Below the pieces are notes generated by a model that had not been told where the DNA came from, searched no databases, and saw nothing but the letters and a program-made list of their open reading frames with translations. Both the position numbers and the translations under genes were made by a program. From Planctomycetota bacterium (lineage in GTDB: Bacteria > Planctomycetota > B15-G4): a stretch of 64,000 nt of DNA. Shown in pieces: positions 43,671 to 52,784 of the stretch (positions are counted from its first letter, which is position 1; each line of letters opens with the position of its first letter). The DNA lies in assembly GCA_020638905.1 (NCBI GenBank), contig JACKHP010000009.1:1-64000 (forward strand). The letters run 5' to 3'.

Positions 43671-45992
43671 ATGTCGTCATCCGTCCGTCCGTTCCTCGCG
43701 CGCGCGTGCGGCGCGTGGCTCGTCCTGCTGCTGCTGGCCTGTGCGTCGCGCGCGCAGGCGTTCGACCCGGCGCGACACCTGCCCGAGGGCGCGGTGGCGG
43801 TGCTCGACTGCGCCGGCTTCGACGCCTGGGCCGCCGCCTGCGGCGACTCGTGGACGGGCCGCTGGTTCGCGCATCCGCGCACGCAGCAGGCGCTCGCGGG
43901 ACTGAAGGGCACGCTGGCGAGGCTCGCGCTGCAGGTCGGCGCGCCGGCCTGGGCCGCGACCGGCATCGATCCCACGCACCTGCGCGACCTGCTCGGCGGA
44001 AGACTCGTGGTGGCGCTCTACGACGTCGACGCGCGGCTCGGTCCGAAGGCCGTGCTGGCACTCGACACGCGTGGTCACGGCGCCGAGCTGTTCGCGGCAG
44101 TGCGGCACGTCTTCGCGCTGCGCGGCGACCAGCCCGGAACGGCCGACGGCGTGCCCGACTCGCTGCGCATCACGTCGCACGACGGCGCGTCGCTCGAGGC
44201 GGCCCTGCTGGGTGACGCGCTCGTGCTCGCCGCGAACGTCGGCCTGGCCGACGTCCACGCGCTCTTCGCGGCCGACGACGGACAGGGTTCGCTCGGCGCC
44301 ACGCCGTTCGGTGCGGCGCTCGCGCAGGGACTCGGCGCCGAGCGTCCGGCGCTGCGCCTGGCGCTCGACGGACGCGCGCTGGTCGATCGCGTGCGCGCGG
44401 GCCCCGGCGCCACGAACCCCGACGTGCTCGAGTTCCTCGACGTCTCGGGCGTCGGACGCATCGGCTTCGCGGGCGCCGTCTTCGGCTTCCGCGGCGACGG
44501 CACGCTCGAGCAGCGCGCGCTGCTGACGCTCGACCGTCCCGCTCCGGCCGAGGGCGACGTGCTCGACGCGGTGCTCACGGGGCTGTCGCATCCGGTCGAG
44601 GCCGGCGCGCTCACCCCGCTGCTCGCGCGCCTGCCTGCCGATGCGGTCATGGTCGGAGCGTCGCGCTTCGACCCGGCCGACCTCGTGCGCCGCGTCGAGG
44701 CCGTGTTCTCGTCCCGCATCCCCGTCTCGCGCGACGACATCGCCGACCTGTGGTCGAACCTGGAGCAGCACGCGGGCGTGACGCGCGCCGAGCTGCTCGC
44801 GCTGCCGGCCGTGACGTTCGTGAGCGTCGGCACCGAGCCGGGGTCCGGCGGCCTGCTGCCCGACTCGGTCTCGCTCGTGCGCGACGACGAGCTCGACCCG
44901 TGGTGGACGCTGCTGGAGCGCGTGCTTCAGCGCATCGACGTCCCGTTCACCGACCGCGACCTGGGCGGCGTCACGCTGCGCTCGGTCGACTGGGCCGCGG
45001 CCTTCGGCGAGGGACGCGCGATCGAGCAGCTCGCGGCCGCGCAGTTCGGCGGCATGAGCGACACGTCCGACGTCGACCACGTCGTCGGACTCGTCGGCAT
45101 GGCCTTCACCTCGCCCGTGCAGGACGTCGCGCGCGCCTCGCTGGGCGACGGGGTGTCGGTGATCGGCATGCTGCCGCAGTCGGTCGAGCGCCACCTGCGT
45201 GCGCGCGGCACGCCGCGTCTCGGCGGCGAGCTCCTGGCCCTGGCCACGCGCCGGCTGCCGGGACACGTGGGTGCCTCGGTGATGCAGGGCAGCCGTCTCG
45301 CGCCGGCTGTGTACGACACGTTGCTCGCGCTCTCGGGTGCGCTTTCGCCGGCGCTCGGCGCGCTCGGCATCGACAGTGCGTACCTGCCGCCTTCCGAGCT
45401 GGTGGTGGCCGATCCGCCGGCGTGGCACGCGATGAGCTTCGACGCCACGCCCGATCGGCTCGAGCTGGGAGGCGACGGTCCGCTGGCCACGCCCGTGGTG
45501 CTGCTGGCGGCGGCGGGCGCCGCGATGCTCTTCGGCGCGGCGGGCAGCGAGGTGGTCGAGTACGACGCGCGCATCGCGTCGTCCGCCCTGCACGACGAGC
45601 GCATGCGGCATCTGCACGACGGACTCGTCGCCTACGCGCGCTCGCACGACGGCGCGTTCCCGCGCAACCACGACCCGGTGGTCGCCTTCCAGATGCTGAT
45701 CGACGACGCGCCGCCCGGCGCCTGGACGGCCGACGACTTCGTGAGTCCGCTGGGCGCCGAGGGCGCCACCTGGAACGAGCAGGACGGACGTCCGCAGCTC
45801 GACTTCTGGACCTGCAGCTGGCGCATGGTCCCGTGGCCGGTGACGCTCGACGACGACGGCATCCTGTTCTTCGACTCGAAGTCGCGCGGATGGCAGCGTC
45901 GGGTGTGCCACGTCGACGGCACGCTGCTGTCGATCGACGAGGACGAGTTCCTGGCGACGCTGGCCGCGCAGCGCAAGGCGCGCCTGCGCTGA
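43671..45992 (+). CDS. large exported protein with pilin-like C-terminal segment
   Basis: 773 residues with a signal peptide (to about AQA, residue 30); GGGAG is 6-10 nt before the ATG. The main part alternates strands and helices without a recognised motif; the layout (HLPEGAVAVLDCAGFDAW, then long domains of predicted ligand-binding type) recalls DUF3352-like exported proteins, a weak assignment. From residue ~610 a hydrophobic helix (VVLLAAAGAAMLFGAAG) is followed by MRHLHDGLVAYARSHDGAFPRN, the pattern of planctomycete pseudopilin-type proteins. The Cys pair near the end (WTCSWRM, RRVCHVDG) may form a disulfide. Confidence 0.7.
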   Translation: MSSSVRPFLARACGAWLVLLLLACASRAQAFDPARHLPEGAVAVLDCAGFDAWAAACGDSWTGRWFAHPRTQQALAGLKGTLARLALQVGAPAWAATGIDPTHLRDLLGGRLVVALYDVDARLGPKAVLALDTRGHGAELFAAVRHVFALRGDQPGTADGVPDSLRITSHDGASLEAALLGDALVLAANVGLADVHALFAADDGQGSLGATPFGAALAQGLGAERPALRLALDGRALVDRVRAGPGATNPDVLEFLDVSGVGRIGFAGAVFGFRGDGTLEQRALLTLDRPAPAEGDVLDAVLTGLSHPVEAGALTPLLARLPADAVMVGASRFDPADLVRRVEAVFSSRIPVSRDDIADLWSNLEQHAGVTRAELLALPAVTFVSVGTEPGSGGLLPDSVSLVRDDELDPWWTLLERVLQRIDVPFTDRDLGGVTLRSVDWAAAFGEGRAIEQLAAAQFGGMSDTSDVDHVVGLVGMAFTSPVQDVARASLGDGVSVIGMLPQSVERHLRARGTPRLGGELLALATRRLPGHVGASVMQGSRLAPAVYDTLLALSGALSPALGALGIDSAYLPPSELVVADPPAWHAMSFDATPDRLELGGDGPLATPVVLLAAAGAAMLFGAAGSEVVEYDARIASSALHDERMRHLHDGLVAYARSHDGAFPRNHDPVVAFQMLIDDAPPGAWTADDFVSPLGAEGATWNEQDGRPQLDFWTCSWRMVPWPVTLDDDGILFFDSKSRGWQRRVCHVDGTLLSIDEDEFLATLAAQRKARLR

Positions 45993-46020
45993 ACTTCGCG
46001 GGCTGAGCCGTGCGCGGACT

Positions 46021-46104
46021 GACGTGCACGGACTGACGTGCACGGACTGACGCGCGCGGGCCGACGCACGCGGGCCGACGCACGCGGGCTGACGCGCGCG
46101 GGCA
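46021..46104. repeat. six 14-bp tandem repeats
   Basis: Units start GACG and run GACGTGCACGGACT twice, then GACGCGCGCGGGCC, GACGCACGCGGGCC, GACGCACGCGGGCT and a last diverged unit. They lie just after the stop at 45992. Confidence 0.8.
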
Positions 46105-46180
46105 GGCCGATCGACTCCCCGGGCGTCGCGGTGGGGGAGGCGTGCGGCAACACGCAGCAGGCCGTGACGCCCTGATCGGC

Positions 46181-46229
46181 GGCCCTGCCCAGGCCGGTGG
46201 GCCCCGGCGCCGGCCCGTCCGGCAGGGCC
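46181..46229 (+). terminator. GC-rich hairpin
   Basis: GGCCCTGCC pairs with GGCAGGGCC, enclosing an inner GGCCGG/CCGGCC stem. It could end transcription arriving from the gene that stops at 45992. Confidence 0.45.
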
Positions 46230-46240
46230 CGGTTCCCGGC

Positions 46241-46300
46241 GTCGACGAGCCCCTGCCCGGGACGCGCGACTTCGAGTACAAGTCCACTTGTCTCCGCGCG
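46241..46300 (+). promoter_or_regulatory. conserved upstream block of FG-GAP paralogue A, putative promoter
   Basis: 48 of 60 bases match the block at 48046-48105. Both contain CTGCCC, an 18-nt gap and GAGTACAAG, and in both TACAAG ends 88 nt before the ATG. Identical spacing to the start in two paralogues suggests a retained control element. Confidence 0.5.
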
Positions 46301-46370
46301 GGCGGCGTCGCAGTTCCGTGGCCAGGCGCGCCCCGCGTGCGCATCTCCGAAGGCCCCAGGACGCACCTCC

Positions 46371-47996
46371 ATGCACGCACCGTCCGTCTTGCGCTTCGCC
46401 CTGCTGCTCGGTCTCGCCGCGAGCGTCTCGTCCCAGATGACCGTCGACACGGTGTACGGGGCGCACGCGTTCGATCAGTTCGGGTCCACGGTCGTTTCGA
46501 TCGGCGACGTCGACGGCGACCTCGTGGCCGACTTCGTCGTGGGTTCGCCCGGGGCATCACCGGGGGGGCAGTCGTCCGCGGGCAGCGTCTCGGTCTTCTC
46601 GGGTCGGACACGCGCGTTGCTGTACACGATCGACGGCACGGACGCCGGCGCGCAATTCGGCCTCGCGCTGGCCGGCGGCGCCGACTTCGACCACGACGGC
46701 TGGCCCGACTTCGCCGTCGGCGCGCCGTTCCAGAGCGTGGTCACGAGCGCGCGCGTCTACTCCGGTCCCACGGGCGCGCTGCTCGACACGTTCAGCGCGC
46801 CGACGACGCTCAGCCAGTGGGCGTCCGGGCTGTGCTTCCCGGGCGACCTCGACGGCGACGGCTGGCAGGACCTCGCCGTCGGTGCGCCGGCGTATTCCGC
46901 ACCGGTCGCCAACAGCGGCCTCGTGCGCGTCTACTCGGGGCAGACGGGCAGCGTGCTGTGGCAGGTCACGGGCCCCCTGCCCGAGAGCGCGATGGGCCGC
47001 TCGCTGGCCGCCATCGGCGACTGGAACCTGGACGGCGTGCCCGACATCGCCGTCGGCCTCGAGGGCTACTCGAACTACCGCGGACGCGTCGAGATCCGCT
47101 CGGGGACGACGGGCGCCCTGCTGTCGTCGAGCGAGGGCGTCTCTGCCTTCGAGTTCTACGGCTTCGCTCTGGCCGCGCTCGACGACGTCGACGGCGACGG
47201 ACGCAAGGACCTCGTCGCCGGCGGCTACGGCGCGACCGTCTCGATGGTCCCGAGCACTGGACGACTGCGCGTCATCCAGGGCGGCACCGGCAGCGTGCTG
47301 TACTCGCTCGACGGTCCTGACCTCGGCGGCGAGTTCGCGTACTCGCTCGCCGCCGTGGCCGACGCCGACGGCGACGGTCGTGGCGACTTCCTCGTGGGAC
47401 AGAAGTACGACTTCACCGGAAGCGACCTGATCGGACGCGCGTACCTCTACTCGGGCGCGACGCACGAACTGCTCTGGTCGCTCACCGAGGGCGATGCGCC
47501 CCTCGAGTGGCTGGGACACGGACTGTCCGACCTCGGCGACGTCGACGACGACGGCTATCGCGAGTACCTCGTCGGCGCGCCGGGCTCGGCCGTCACGGGC
47601 AGCTTCGCCGGTGCCGTGCGGGTCGTACGCGCCGCGGTCGAGCAAGAGGACCTCGGCTTCGGTGGTCCCGGCGACACGCACGCCACGGTCTACGGCTATC
47701 CGCTCGCGACGGGTACCCTGGCGCAGCTGCTCGTGACGAACGCGCCGCCGAACCAGACCATGTACCTGCTGCTCTCGCTCGCGCAGCAGCCGCTGCCGTT
47801 CAAGGGCGGGACGATCGTGCCGCAGATCACGACCGCGTTCATCGTGGGGCTCTACAGCTTCGGGGGCGAGCTCGACGGCCAGGTCCCCGGCGGCGGCGGA
47901 CCTGCCGACCTCTTCGTCCAGTTCATCACGGTCGACCCGTCGCAGCCGCTGGGCTTCGACTTCTCGAACGCGCTGAGGCTGGAGTACCTGCCCTGA
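46371..47996 (+). CDS. exported integrin-type FG-GAP protein with PFKGG C-terminal module (paralogue A)
   Basis: 541 residues. The start at 46371 gives the signal peptide MHAPSVLRFALLLGLAASVSSQ. About seven FG-GAP blades are visible: FGSTVVSIGDVDGDLVADFVVGSP, GLALAGGADFDHDGWPDFAVGAP, GRSLAAIGDWNLDGVPDIAVGL and so on, each with a DxDxDG calcium loop as in integrin alpha propellers. The last ~115 residues are the shared module (PLPFKGGTIVPQ, then PSQPLGFDFSNALRLEYLP). Likely surface-exposed and calcium-binding. A close paralogue follows after 179 nt. Confidence 0.87.
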   Translation: MHAPSVLRFALLLGLAASVSSQMTVDTVYGAHAFDQFGSTVVSIGDVDGDLVADFVVGSPGASPGGQSSAGSVSVFSGRTRALLYTIDGTDAGAQFGLALAGGADFDHDGWPDFAVGAPFQSVVTSARVYSGPTGALLDTFSAPTTLSQWASGLCFPGDLDGDGWQDLAVGAPAYSAPVANSGLVRVYSGQTGSVLWQVTGPLPESAMGRSLAAIGDWNLDGVPDIAVGLEGYSNYRGRVEIRSGTTGALLSSSEGVSAFEFYGFALAALDDVDGDGRKDLVAGGYGATVSMVPSTGRLRVIQGGTGSVLYSLDGPDLGGEFAYSLAAVADADGDGRGDFLVGQKYDFTGSDLIGRAYLYSGATHELLWSLTEGDAPLEWLGHGLSDLGDVDDDGYREYLVGAPGSAVTGSFAGAVRVVRAAVEQEDLGFGGPGDTHATVYGYPLATGTLAQLLVTNAPPNQTMYLLLSLAQQPLPFKGGTIVPQITTAFIVGLYSFGGELDGQVPGGGGPADLFVQFITVDPSQPLGFDFSNALRLEYLP

Positions 47997-48045
47997 CCGC
48001 CGTCCGGCCCGGCGACGAACTGGAACGCCCGGCGCCGCCGGAAGC

Positions 48046-48105
48046 GTCGAGGACCCCCTGCCCGGAACGGTCGGCGTCGAGTACAAGGTCATCTGTCTCC
48101 GCGTG
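48046..48105 (+). promoter_or_regulatory. conserved upstream block of FG-GAP paralogue B, putative promoter
   Basis: Counterpart of the block at 46241-46300, with CTGCCC at 48058 and TACAAG at 48082 at the same 18-nt spacing. Both the base matches and the 88-nt distance to the ATG are kept. Confidence 0.5.
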
Positions 48106-48175
48106 CGCGCCGTCTCGGGTCGTGGGCTGAGTCGATCGCGTGTGCGGGCTTCCCTCGGTCTCCGGATCCCACTGC

Positions 48176-49765
48176 ATGCACGCACCGTCCGCCTTGCGCT
48201 TCGTCCTGTTGCTCGGGCTCGCCGCGAGCGTCTCGTCCCAGATGACCGTCGACACGGTGTCCGGAGAGCCCGGAACCGGATTGTTCGGAAGGTCGCTGGC
48301 GACCATCGGCGACGTCGACGGCGACCTCGTGGCCGACTTCGTCGTCGGTGCGCCCTACTCCTCCCTGGGCGGACTCACCAGGAACGGCAGCGTCACCGCC
48401 TACTCCGGGCGCACTCGCGAGCTGCTCTACACGATCGTCGGCACGAGCGACAACGCGGAGTTCGGGACCTCGGTGGTCGGCGGCGCCGACTGGGACCAGG
48501 ACGGCTGGCCCGACTTCGCCGTCAGCGCCCCGCAGGAGACGATCATCAACAGCGCGCGCATCTACTCCGGTCACACGGGGGCGTTCCTGGAGTCGTTCGA
48601 CGCGCCGACCACACACAGCGATTGGGGTCACGCGATGTGCTTCCCGGGCGACGTCGACGGTGACGGCTGGCAGGACTTCGCCGTCGGCGCCCCGAGCTAC
48701 GACGTCCCGACCTCGAACGTCGGCCTGGTGCGCGTCTACTCGGGGCAGACGGGCGCGGTCATCTGGCAGGTCGCCGGCGCCAAGAGTCAAGGCAACCTGG
48801 GCATCGCGCTCGCTCCGATGGGCGACTGGAACCTCGACGGCGTCCCCGATCTCGCCGTCGGGTACTCCGGCTTCGACTACTCCCGCGGGCAGGCCCAGAT
48901 CCGCTCGGGCAGCACGGGCGCGCTCATGTCGGCGAGCGAGGGCATCGCGTCCTACGACTACTACGGCTTCGCGCTGGCCGCGGTCGACGACGTCGACGGC
49001 GACGGACGCAAGGACCTCGTCGTCGGCGGATACGGCTCGACCGTCCTGATGGTGCAGGGCACGGGCCGGCTGAACGTGATCCAGGGCGGCACGGGCACCA
49101 TTCTGTACTCGATCAGCGGGGCCGAGCCTCGCGGCAAGTTCGCGTACACCCTCGCTCCGGTGGCCGACGCCGACGGCGACGGACGCGGCGACTTCCTGGT
49201 GGGACAGTGGAACTCCGGTCCCGGCCGCGCGTACCTCTACTCGGGCGCCACGCAGGAGCTGTTGTGGTCGACCATGGACGGCGACGGCGACTACGATTGG
49301 CTGGGCTACGCGCTCTCGGACCTCGGCGACGTCGACGCCGACGGCTTCCGCGAGTACCTCGTCGGCGTGCCGGGACAGGACGCCGTGCGCGTCGTGCGCG
49401 CCGCCGTCGAGCAGGAAGACCTCGGCTTCGGTGGTCCCGGCGACACGCACGCCACGGTCTACGGCTATCCGCTCGCGACGGGCACCCTCGCGAAGCTGCT
49501 CGTGACGGACGCGCCGCCGAACCAGACCATGTACCTGCTGCTCTCGCTCGCGCAGCAGCCGCTGCCGTTCAAGGGCGGGACGATCGTGCCGCAGATCACG
49601 ACCGCCTTCCTCGTGCCGCTCTACAGCTTCGGCGGCGAGTTCGACGGCGAGTTGCCCGGCGGCGGCGGACCGGTCGACCTCTACGTCCAGTTCATCACGG
49701 TCGACCCGTCGCAGCCGCTGGGCTTCGACTTCTCGAACGCGCTGAGGCTGCAGTACCTGCCCTGA
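48176..49765 (+). CDS. exported integrin-type FG-GAP protein with PFKGG C-terminal module (paralogue B)
   Basis: 529 residues, beginning MHAPSALRFVLLLGLAASVSSQMTVDTV, almost the same signal peptide as paralogue A. The blades correspond one to one (FGRSLATIGDVDGDLVADFVVGAP, GTSVVGGADWDQDGWPDFAVSAP and later ones). It is 12 residues shorter in the last blades. The C-terminal module is nearly identical to that of A, including PLPFKGGTIVPQITTAF. Its own copy of the upstream block suggests it was duplicated with its promoter and is expressed separately. Convergent with the kinase gene. Confidence 0.87.
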   Translation: MHAPSALRFVLLLGLAASVSSQMTVDTVSGEPGTGLFGRSLATIGDVDGDLVADFVVGAPYSSLGGLTRNGSVTAYSGRTRELLYTIVGTSDNAEFGTSVVGGADWDQDGWPDFAVSAPQETIINSARIYSGHTGAFLESFDAPTTHSDWGHAMCFPGDVDGDGWQDFAVGAPSYDVPTSNVGLVRVYSGQTGAVIWQVAGAKSQGNLGIALAPMGDWNLDGVPDLAVGYSGFDYSRGQAQIRSGSTGALMSASEGIASYDYYGFALAAVDDVDGDGRKDLVVGGYGSTVLMVQGTGRLNVIQGGTGTILYSISGAEPRGKFAYTLAPVADADGDGRGDFLVGQWNSGPGRAYLYSGATQELLWSTMDGDGDYDWLGYALSDLGDVDADGFREYLVGVPGQDAVRVVRAAVEQEDLGFGGPGDTHATVYGYPLATGTLAKLLVTDAPPNQTMYLLLSLAQQPLPFKGGTIVPQITTAFLVPLYSFGGEFDGELPGGGGPVDLYVQFITVDPSQPLGFDFSNALRLQYLP

Positions 49766-49801
49766 GCGGGCGCGGGAACCGCCGCTCGCATCTCTCCTGT
49801 G

Positions 49802-49819
49802 CGCGATCGTCCGATCGCG
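49802..49819. terminator. short perfect hairpin between convergent genes
   Basis: CGCGATCG, a 2-nt loop and CGATCGCG, in the 109-nt gap between the FG-GAP paralogue B stop and the kinase stop. Confidence 0.35.
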
Positions 49820-49874
49820 GGGGTGGGTGGACGCACCGGCCGCGCACGGGACGACTCCGACCGCAGCGCCTCGC

Positions 49875-52538
49875 TCAGGCGAACGCCGAGCGCGGGCCGA
49901 CCGCCGTGCGACAGGCCCAGGTCACGAGGCCGGCGAACACCAGCAGGCAGAACACGCCCGTACCGAACGCCGGGTCGCCGGGCCGCAGCGTCGCGGGCAA
50001 TCCGCCGGTGACGTTGAGCATGAACCAGAACGCGACGACCGCGACGAAGCCGAAGCGGGTGAGCAGCGTCAGGAAGACGAGCAGGATGGCCGTGGTGCCG
50101 ACCACTGCCATGACGTCGTCGAACCGGCCCCCCGTCATGAGCCCGCCCAGCAGGAGGACCCACAGGCCGTTCCCGAGCCAGGGAAGGCGGACGAGCGCAC
50201 GCAGCGCGACCAGGACGAACAGCCCGGTGCCCACCAACATGATCGCGTCGCCCAGCCCGTGGACGAGATGGCACGCCGCCTGCAGCGGACCCTCCAGGGT
50301 CCTGTCGCTGTTCGGCCCGAAGAAGCCGTCCAGCTCCTTCACGCCCGCGACGTCGAGGACCATGCCGATCCCGATCACCAGCGCCGGGACGGCCTGCCCC
50401 GTGAACAGGCCGACGAGCACCTCGCGAGCGACGGACGGATCGCGCACGCGTCCCTGGAGCAGTCGCGTCCAGGAGATGAGCGCACCGGGCCAGCGACGCC
50501 GCGCGAAGGGCTCGAGCGCGAGGAAGAAGACGAACACCCGCAGCGCGGTGTGTAGCGCGATCGCCAGGCCTTGGTTCAGCGATGCCACGAAGCCGATCGG
50601 GTCGGTCGGCACCGGGTAGGTGAGGACCGCGAGGATGTGGACGGCGGCCTCGAAGCCCGCGAGCCCGAGTGCGCCGGCCAGGTAGCCGCGCTTGCTGCGC
50701 ACGTTGCGCCAGGCGACCACCACCGCCGCGGCCAGCAGACCGAAGAAGACGATGTCGGACCCGTCGCGGGTCGTCGGCATCCAGCCCACCCGATGGTCCT
50801 TGCTGCCTGATCCGCGATCGTCGGAGCGGTCCTCGGCGTCGCCCTCGCCACGCGCATCGGCGCCATCGGCGGCGACCTCGTCTGGCGCGTCGCTGCTGTC
50901 TGCGGCGCCGCCCTCGTCGCGTGCGTTGCTGCGGCCTTCCGCGCTGCGCCCACCGGACGCGTCGGAGTGGCCTTCGCCGACGCGGATGATGTCGAACTGC
51001 ACCGGCCGACCGCCGTAGGCCGCGCCCTGCAAGCGCCAGCGACCCCCGGGCAACGTCCAGGCGCGGGACTCGTCGGCGAGGACGCGCGGCACGAAGTCGG
51101 GCTCGACGGATTCGACCGCCGACGGGTCGACGCCGGCCAGCGTGAAGAGCCGCGCCCAGTCGACCGCGGCGGGAGCGTCGTCGCCGGGGAGGACGTCCGG
51201 CCGCCAGGTCCACGAGACGAGACGGCCGTGCGTGTCCTGGCACATGTCGACACCGCCCGACGCGAGGTCGGGATCGTCCATCGCGAGGGCGACACCGTGG
51301 GGCCGGAACGGCTCGGGGGCGAAGCGCGCGACGCGCATGAGCGGCTGCACGTCGAGCGTCGGCGACCCGTTCGCGGGATGGGAGCCGGTCACCAGCTCGT
51401 AGTCCACCGCGTACCAGGACACCGCGAAGGACGGCGCCTCGCGGCCGGTCAGCTCGGCGACGAGTTCGCGCGCGCGCTCGTCGAGCACGGCCGGGGCCTT
51501 GTCGATCGCGTAGCCCTCGCGATCGAGGTACCACGTCCGCGCCAACGCGAGGGCGACGAACAGCACCACGAAGCCGACGGCCAGCGCCAGGCCCGCGCGC
51601 GGGGAGAGCGCGCCGCCCGCGTCGGCCGCCGCGACGAGCTCGGGCGCGGGCGTGTGACCCTGGGCCAGCGCCGCCGCGAGCGGGTCGCCGCCCGGCAGGC
51701 CGCGCGCCACCTCGCGCACGCTCGCCGGACGCTCCTTCGGATCGCGCTGGAGGCAGCGCGCGAGCATCGACTCGACCAGCGGATCGATGTCCGAGAACAC
51801 GCTCGACGCCGAGCTCGGCGGACCCTGCTCGTGCTCGCGCCGCAGCTCGTCGAGCGTGCGACCGCGCAGCGCGCGCCGTCCGGTGTAGAGCTCGTAGAGC
51901 ACGAGTCCGAGCGAGTAGACCTCGCTGCGCTCGCTGGCCGGCAGGCCCGCGAGCTGCTCGGGCGCCATGTACGCCGGCGTCCCCGCGAGACCTCCGTCGT
52001 CGCCGCCGGACGCGGCCGTGACCGCGAGCCCGAAGTCGGTGAGCTTGACGCGGCCCTCGCCGTCGAGCATCACGTTGGCCGGCTTGAGGTCGCGGTGCAG
52101 GACGCCCTTGCGATGCGCCTCCGCGAGTCCCGAGCAGATCTGCTGCGCGATCTCGGCCGCCTTCTCCCGCGGCAGGCGCCCGATGCGCTTGATCAGGCTG
52201 GCCAGGTCCTCGCCGTCGACGAACTCCATCGTGAGGAAGTGGCGTCCGCCGACCTCGCCGATGTCGTGCACGCGCGCCACGTTCGGGTGCGTGACCTCGC
52301 GCGCGTGGCGCACCTCGGCACGGAAGCGTTCGAGCCCGCCCTCGCGCTCGGCGAGGTGCGCGGGCAGGAACTTCAGCGCGACCGGCTGCCCCAGCACGAG
52401 GTCGTCGGCCAGGTAGACCTGTCCCATGCCGCCTTCGCCGACGAGCGCGATGACGCGGTAGCGCCCGATGAGGATCTCGCCCGGGGCGAAGTCACCCGAG
52501 AACGAGGAGCTCGACGGCTTGGAGGTTCCGGCTGTCAT
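49875..52538 (-). CDS. Ser/Thr protein kinase with polytopic membrane C-terminus
   Basis: 887 residues. The N-terminal kinase domain (about 25-290) is complete: GEGGMGQVYLA loop, VALKFLP with the ATP-binding Lys, VLHRDLKPANVML with the catalytic Asp, LTDFGLAV, and GTPAYMAPEQ. A membrane helix follows near 330 (LALAVGFVVLFVALALA), then a ~230-residue outside region, an Asp/Ser/Gly-rich stretch (about 565-620) and six or so helices to the end. The kinase should be cytoplasmic, sensing through the membrane part. The extracytoplasmic and polytopic parts match no family I know. No partner phosphatase is adjacent. Confidence 0.9.
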   Translation of the reverse strand: MTAGTSKPSSSSFSGDFAPGEILIGRYRVIALVGEGGMGQVYLADDLVLGQPVALKFLPAHLAEREGGLERFRAEVRHAREVTHPNVARVHDIGEVGGRHFLTMEFVDGEDLASLIKRIGRLPREKAAEIAQQICSGLAEAHRKGVLHRDLKPANVMLDGEGRVKLTDFGLAVTAASGGDDGGLAGTPAYMAPEQLAGLPASERSEVYSLGLVLYELYTGRRALRGRTLDELRREHEQGPPSSASSVFSDIDPLVESMLARCLQRDPKERPASVREVARGLPGGDPLAAALAQGHTPAPELVAAADAGGALSPRAGLALAVGFVVLFVALALARTWYLDREGYAIDKAPAVLDERARELVAELTGREAPSFAVSWYAVDYELVTGSHPANGSPTLDVQPLMRVARFAPEPFRPHGVALAMDDPDLASGGVDMCQDTHGRLVSWTWRPDVLPGDDAPAAVDWARLFTLAGVDPSAVESVEPDFVPRVLADESRAWTLPGGRWRLQGAAYGGRPVQFDIIRVGEGHSDASGGRSAEGRSNARDEGGAADSSDAPDEVAADGADARGEGDAEDRSDDRGSGSKDHRVGWMPTTRDGSDIVFFGLLAAAVVVAWRNVRSKRGYLAGALGLAGFEAAVHILAVLTYPVPTDPIGFVASLNQGLAIALHTALRVFVFFLALEPFARRRWPGALISWTRLLQGRVRDPSVAREVLVGLFTGQAVPALVIGIGMVLDVAGVKELDGFFGPNSDRTLEGPLQAACHLVHGLGDAIMLVGTGLFVLVALRALVRLPWLGNGLWVLLLGGLMTGGRFDDVMAVVGTTAILLVFLTLLTRFGFVAVVAFWFMLNVTGGLPATLRPGDPAFGTGVFCLLVFAGLVTWACRTAVGPRSAFA

Positions 52539-52784
52539 CGCTGGTCGAGCACGATAACAGCGGTCGGCCCCGGAGCGAATCGGCCGGGCTCCGCGTCGCC
52601 GCGTCGAGCGGTCGAGGAGCGTCCGACGCAGGACGACGGGCGTCGCGCCAGGACCGACCCGCCGCGCCGGCTGCTCGTGACCGAGCGCCGCCCGACCGGA
52701 CGCTGTCCCTCCTGCTCTCTTGCCCGGCGGGCTCGTCACGCGCCGAGGCTGCGCGACCTGCCCCGGACGCGCGCGGGGCCCGGA

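Larger units (their letters stand above)
45993..46370 (+). other. 378-nt intergenic region with repeats and a putative promoter
   Basis: It holds 14-bp tandem repeats (46021-46104), a GC-rich hairpin (46181-46229) and a 60-bp block (46241-46300) shared with the region upstream of the next paralogue. Confidence 0.65.
46241..49765 (+). repeat. tandem duplication of an FG-GAP gene with its upstream block
   Basis: Two direct copies of upstream block plus gene (46241-47996 and 48046-49765). Similarity is greatest around the signal peptide and over the last ~350 nt. Confidence 0.85.
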
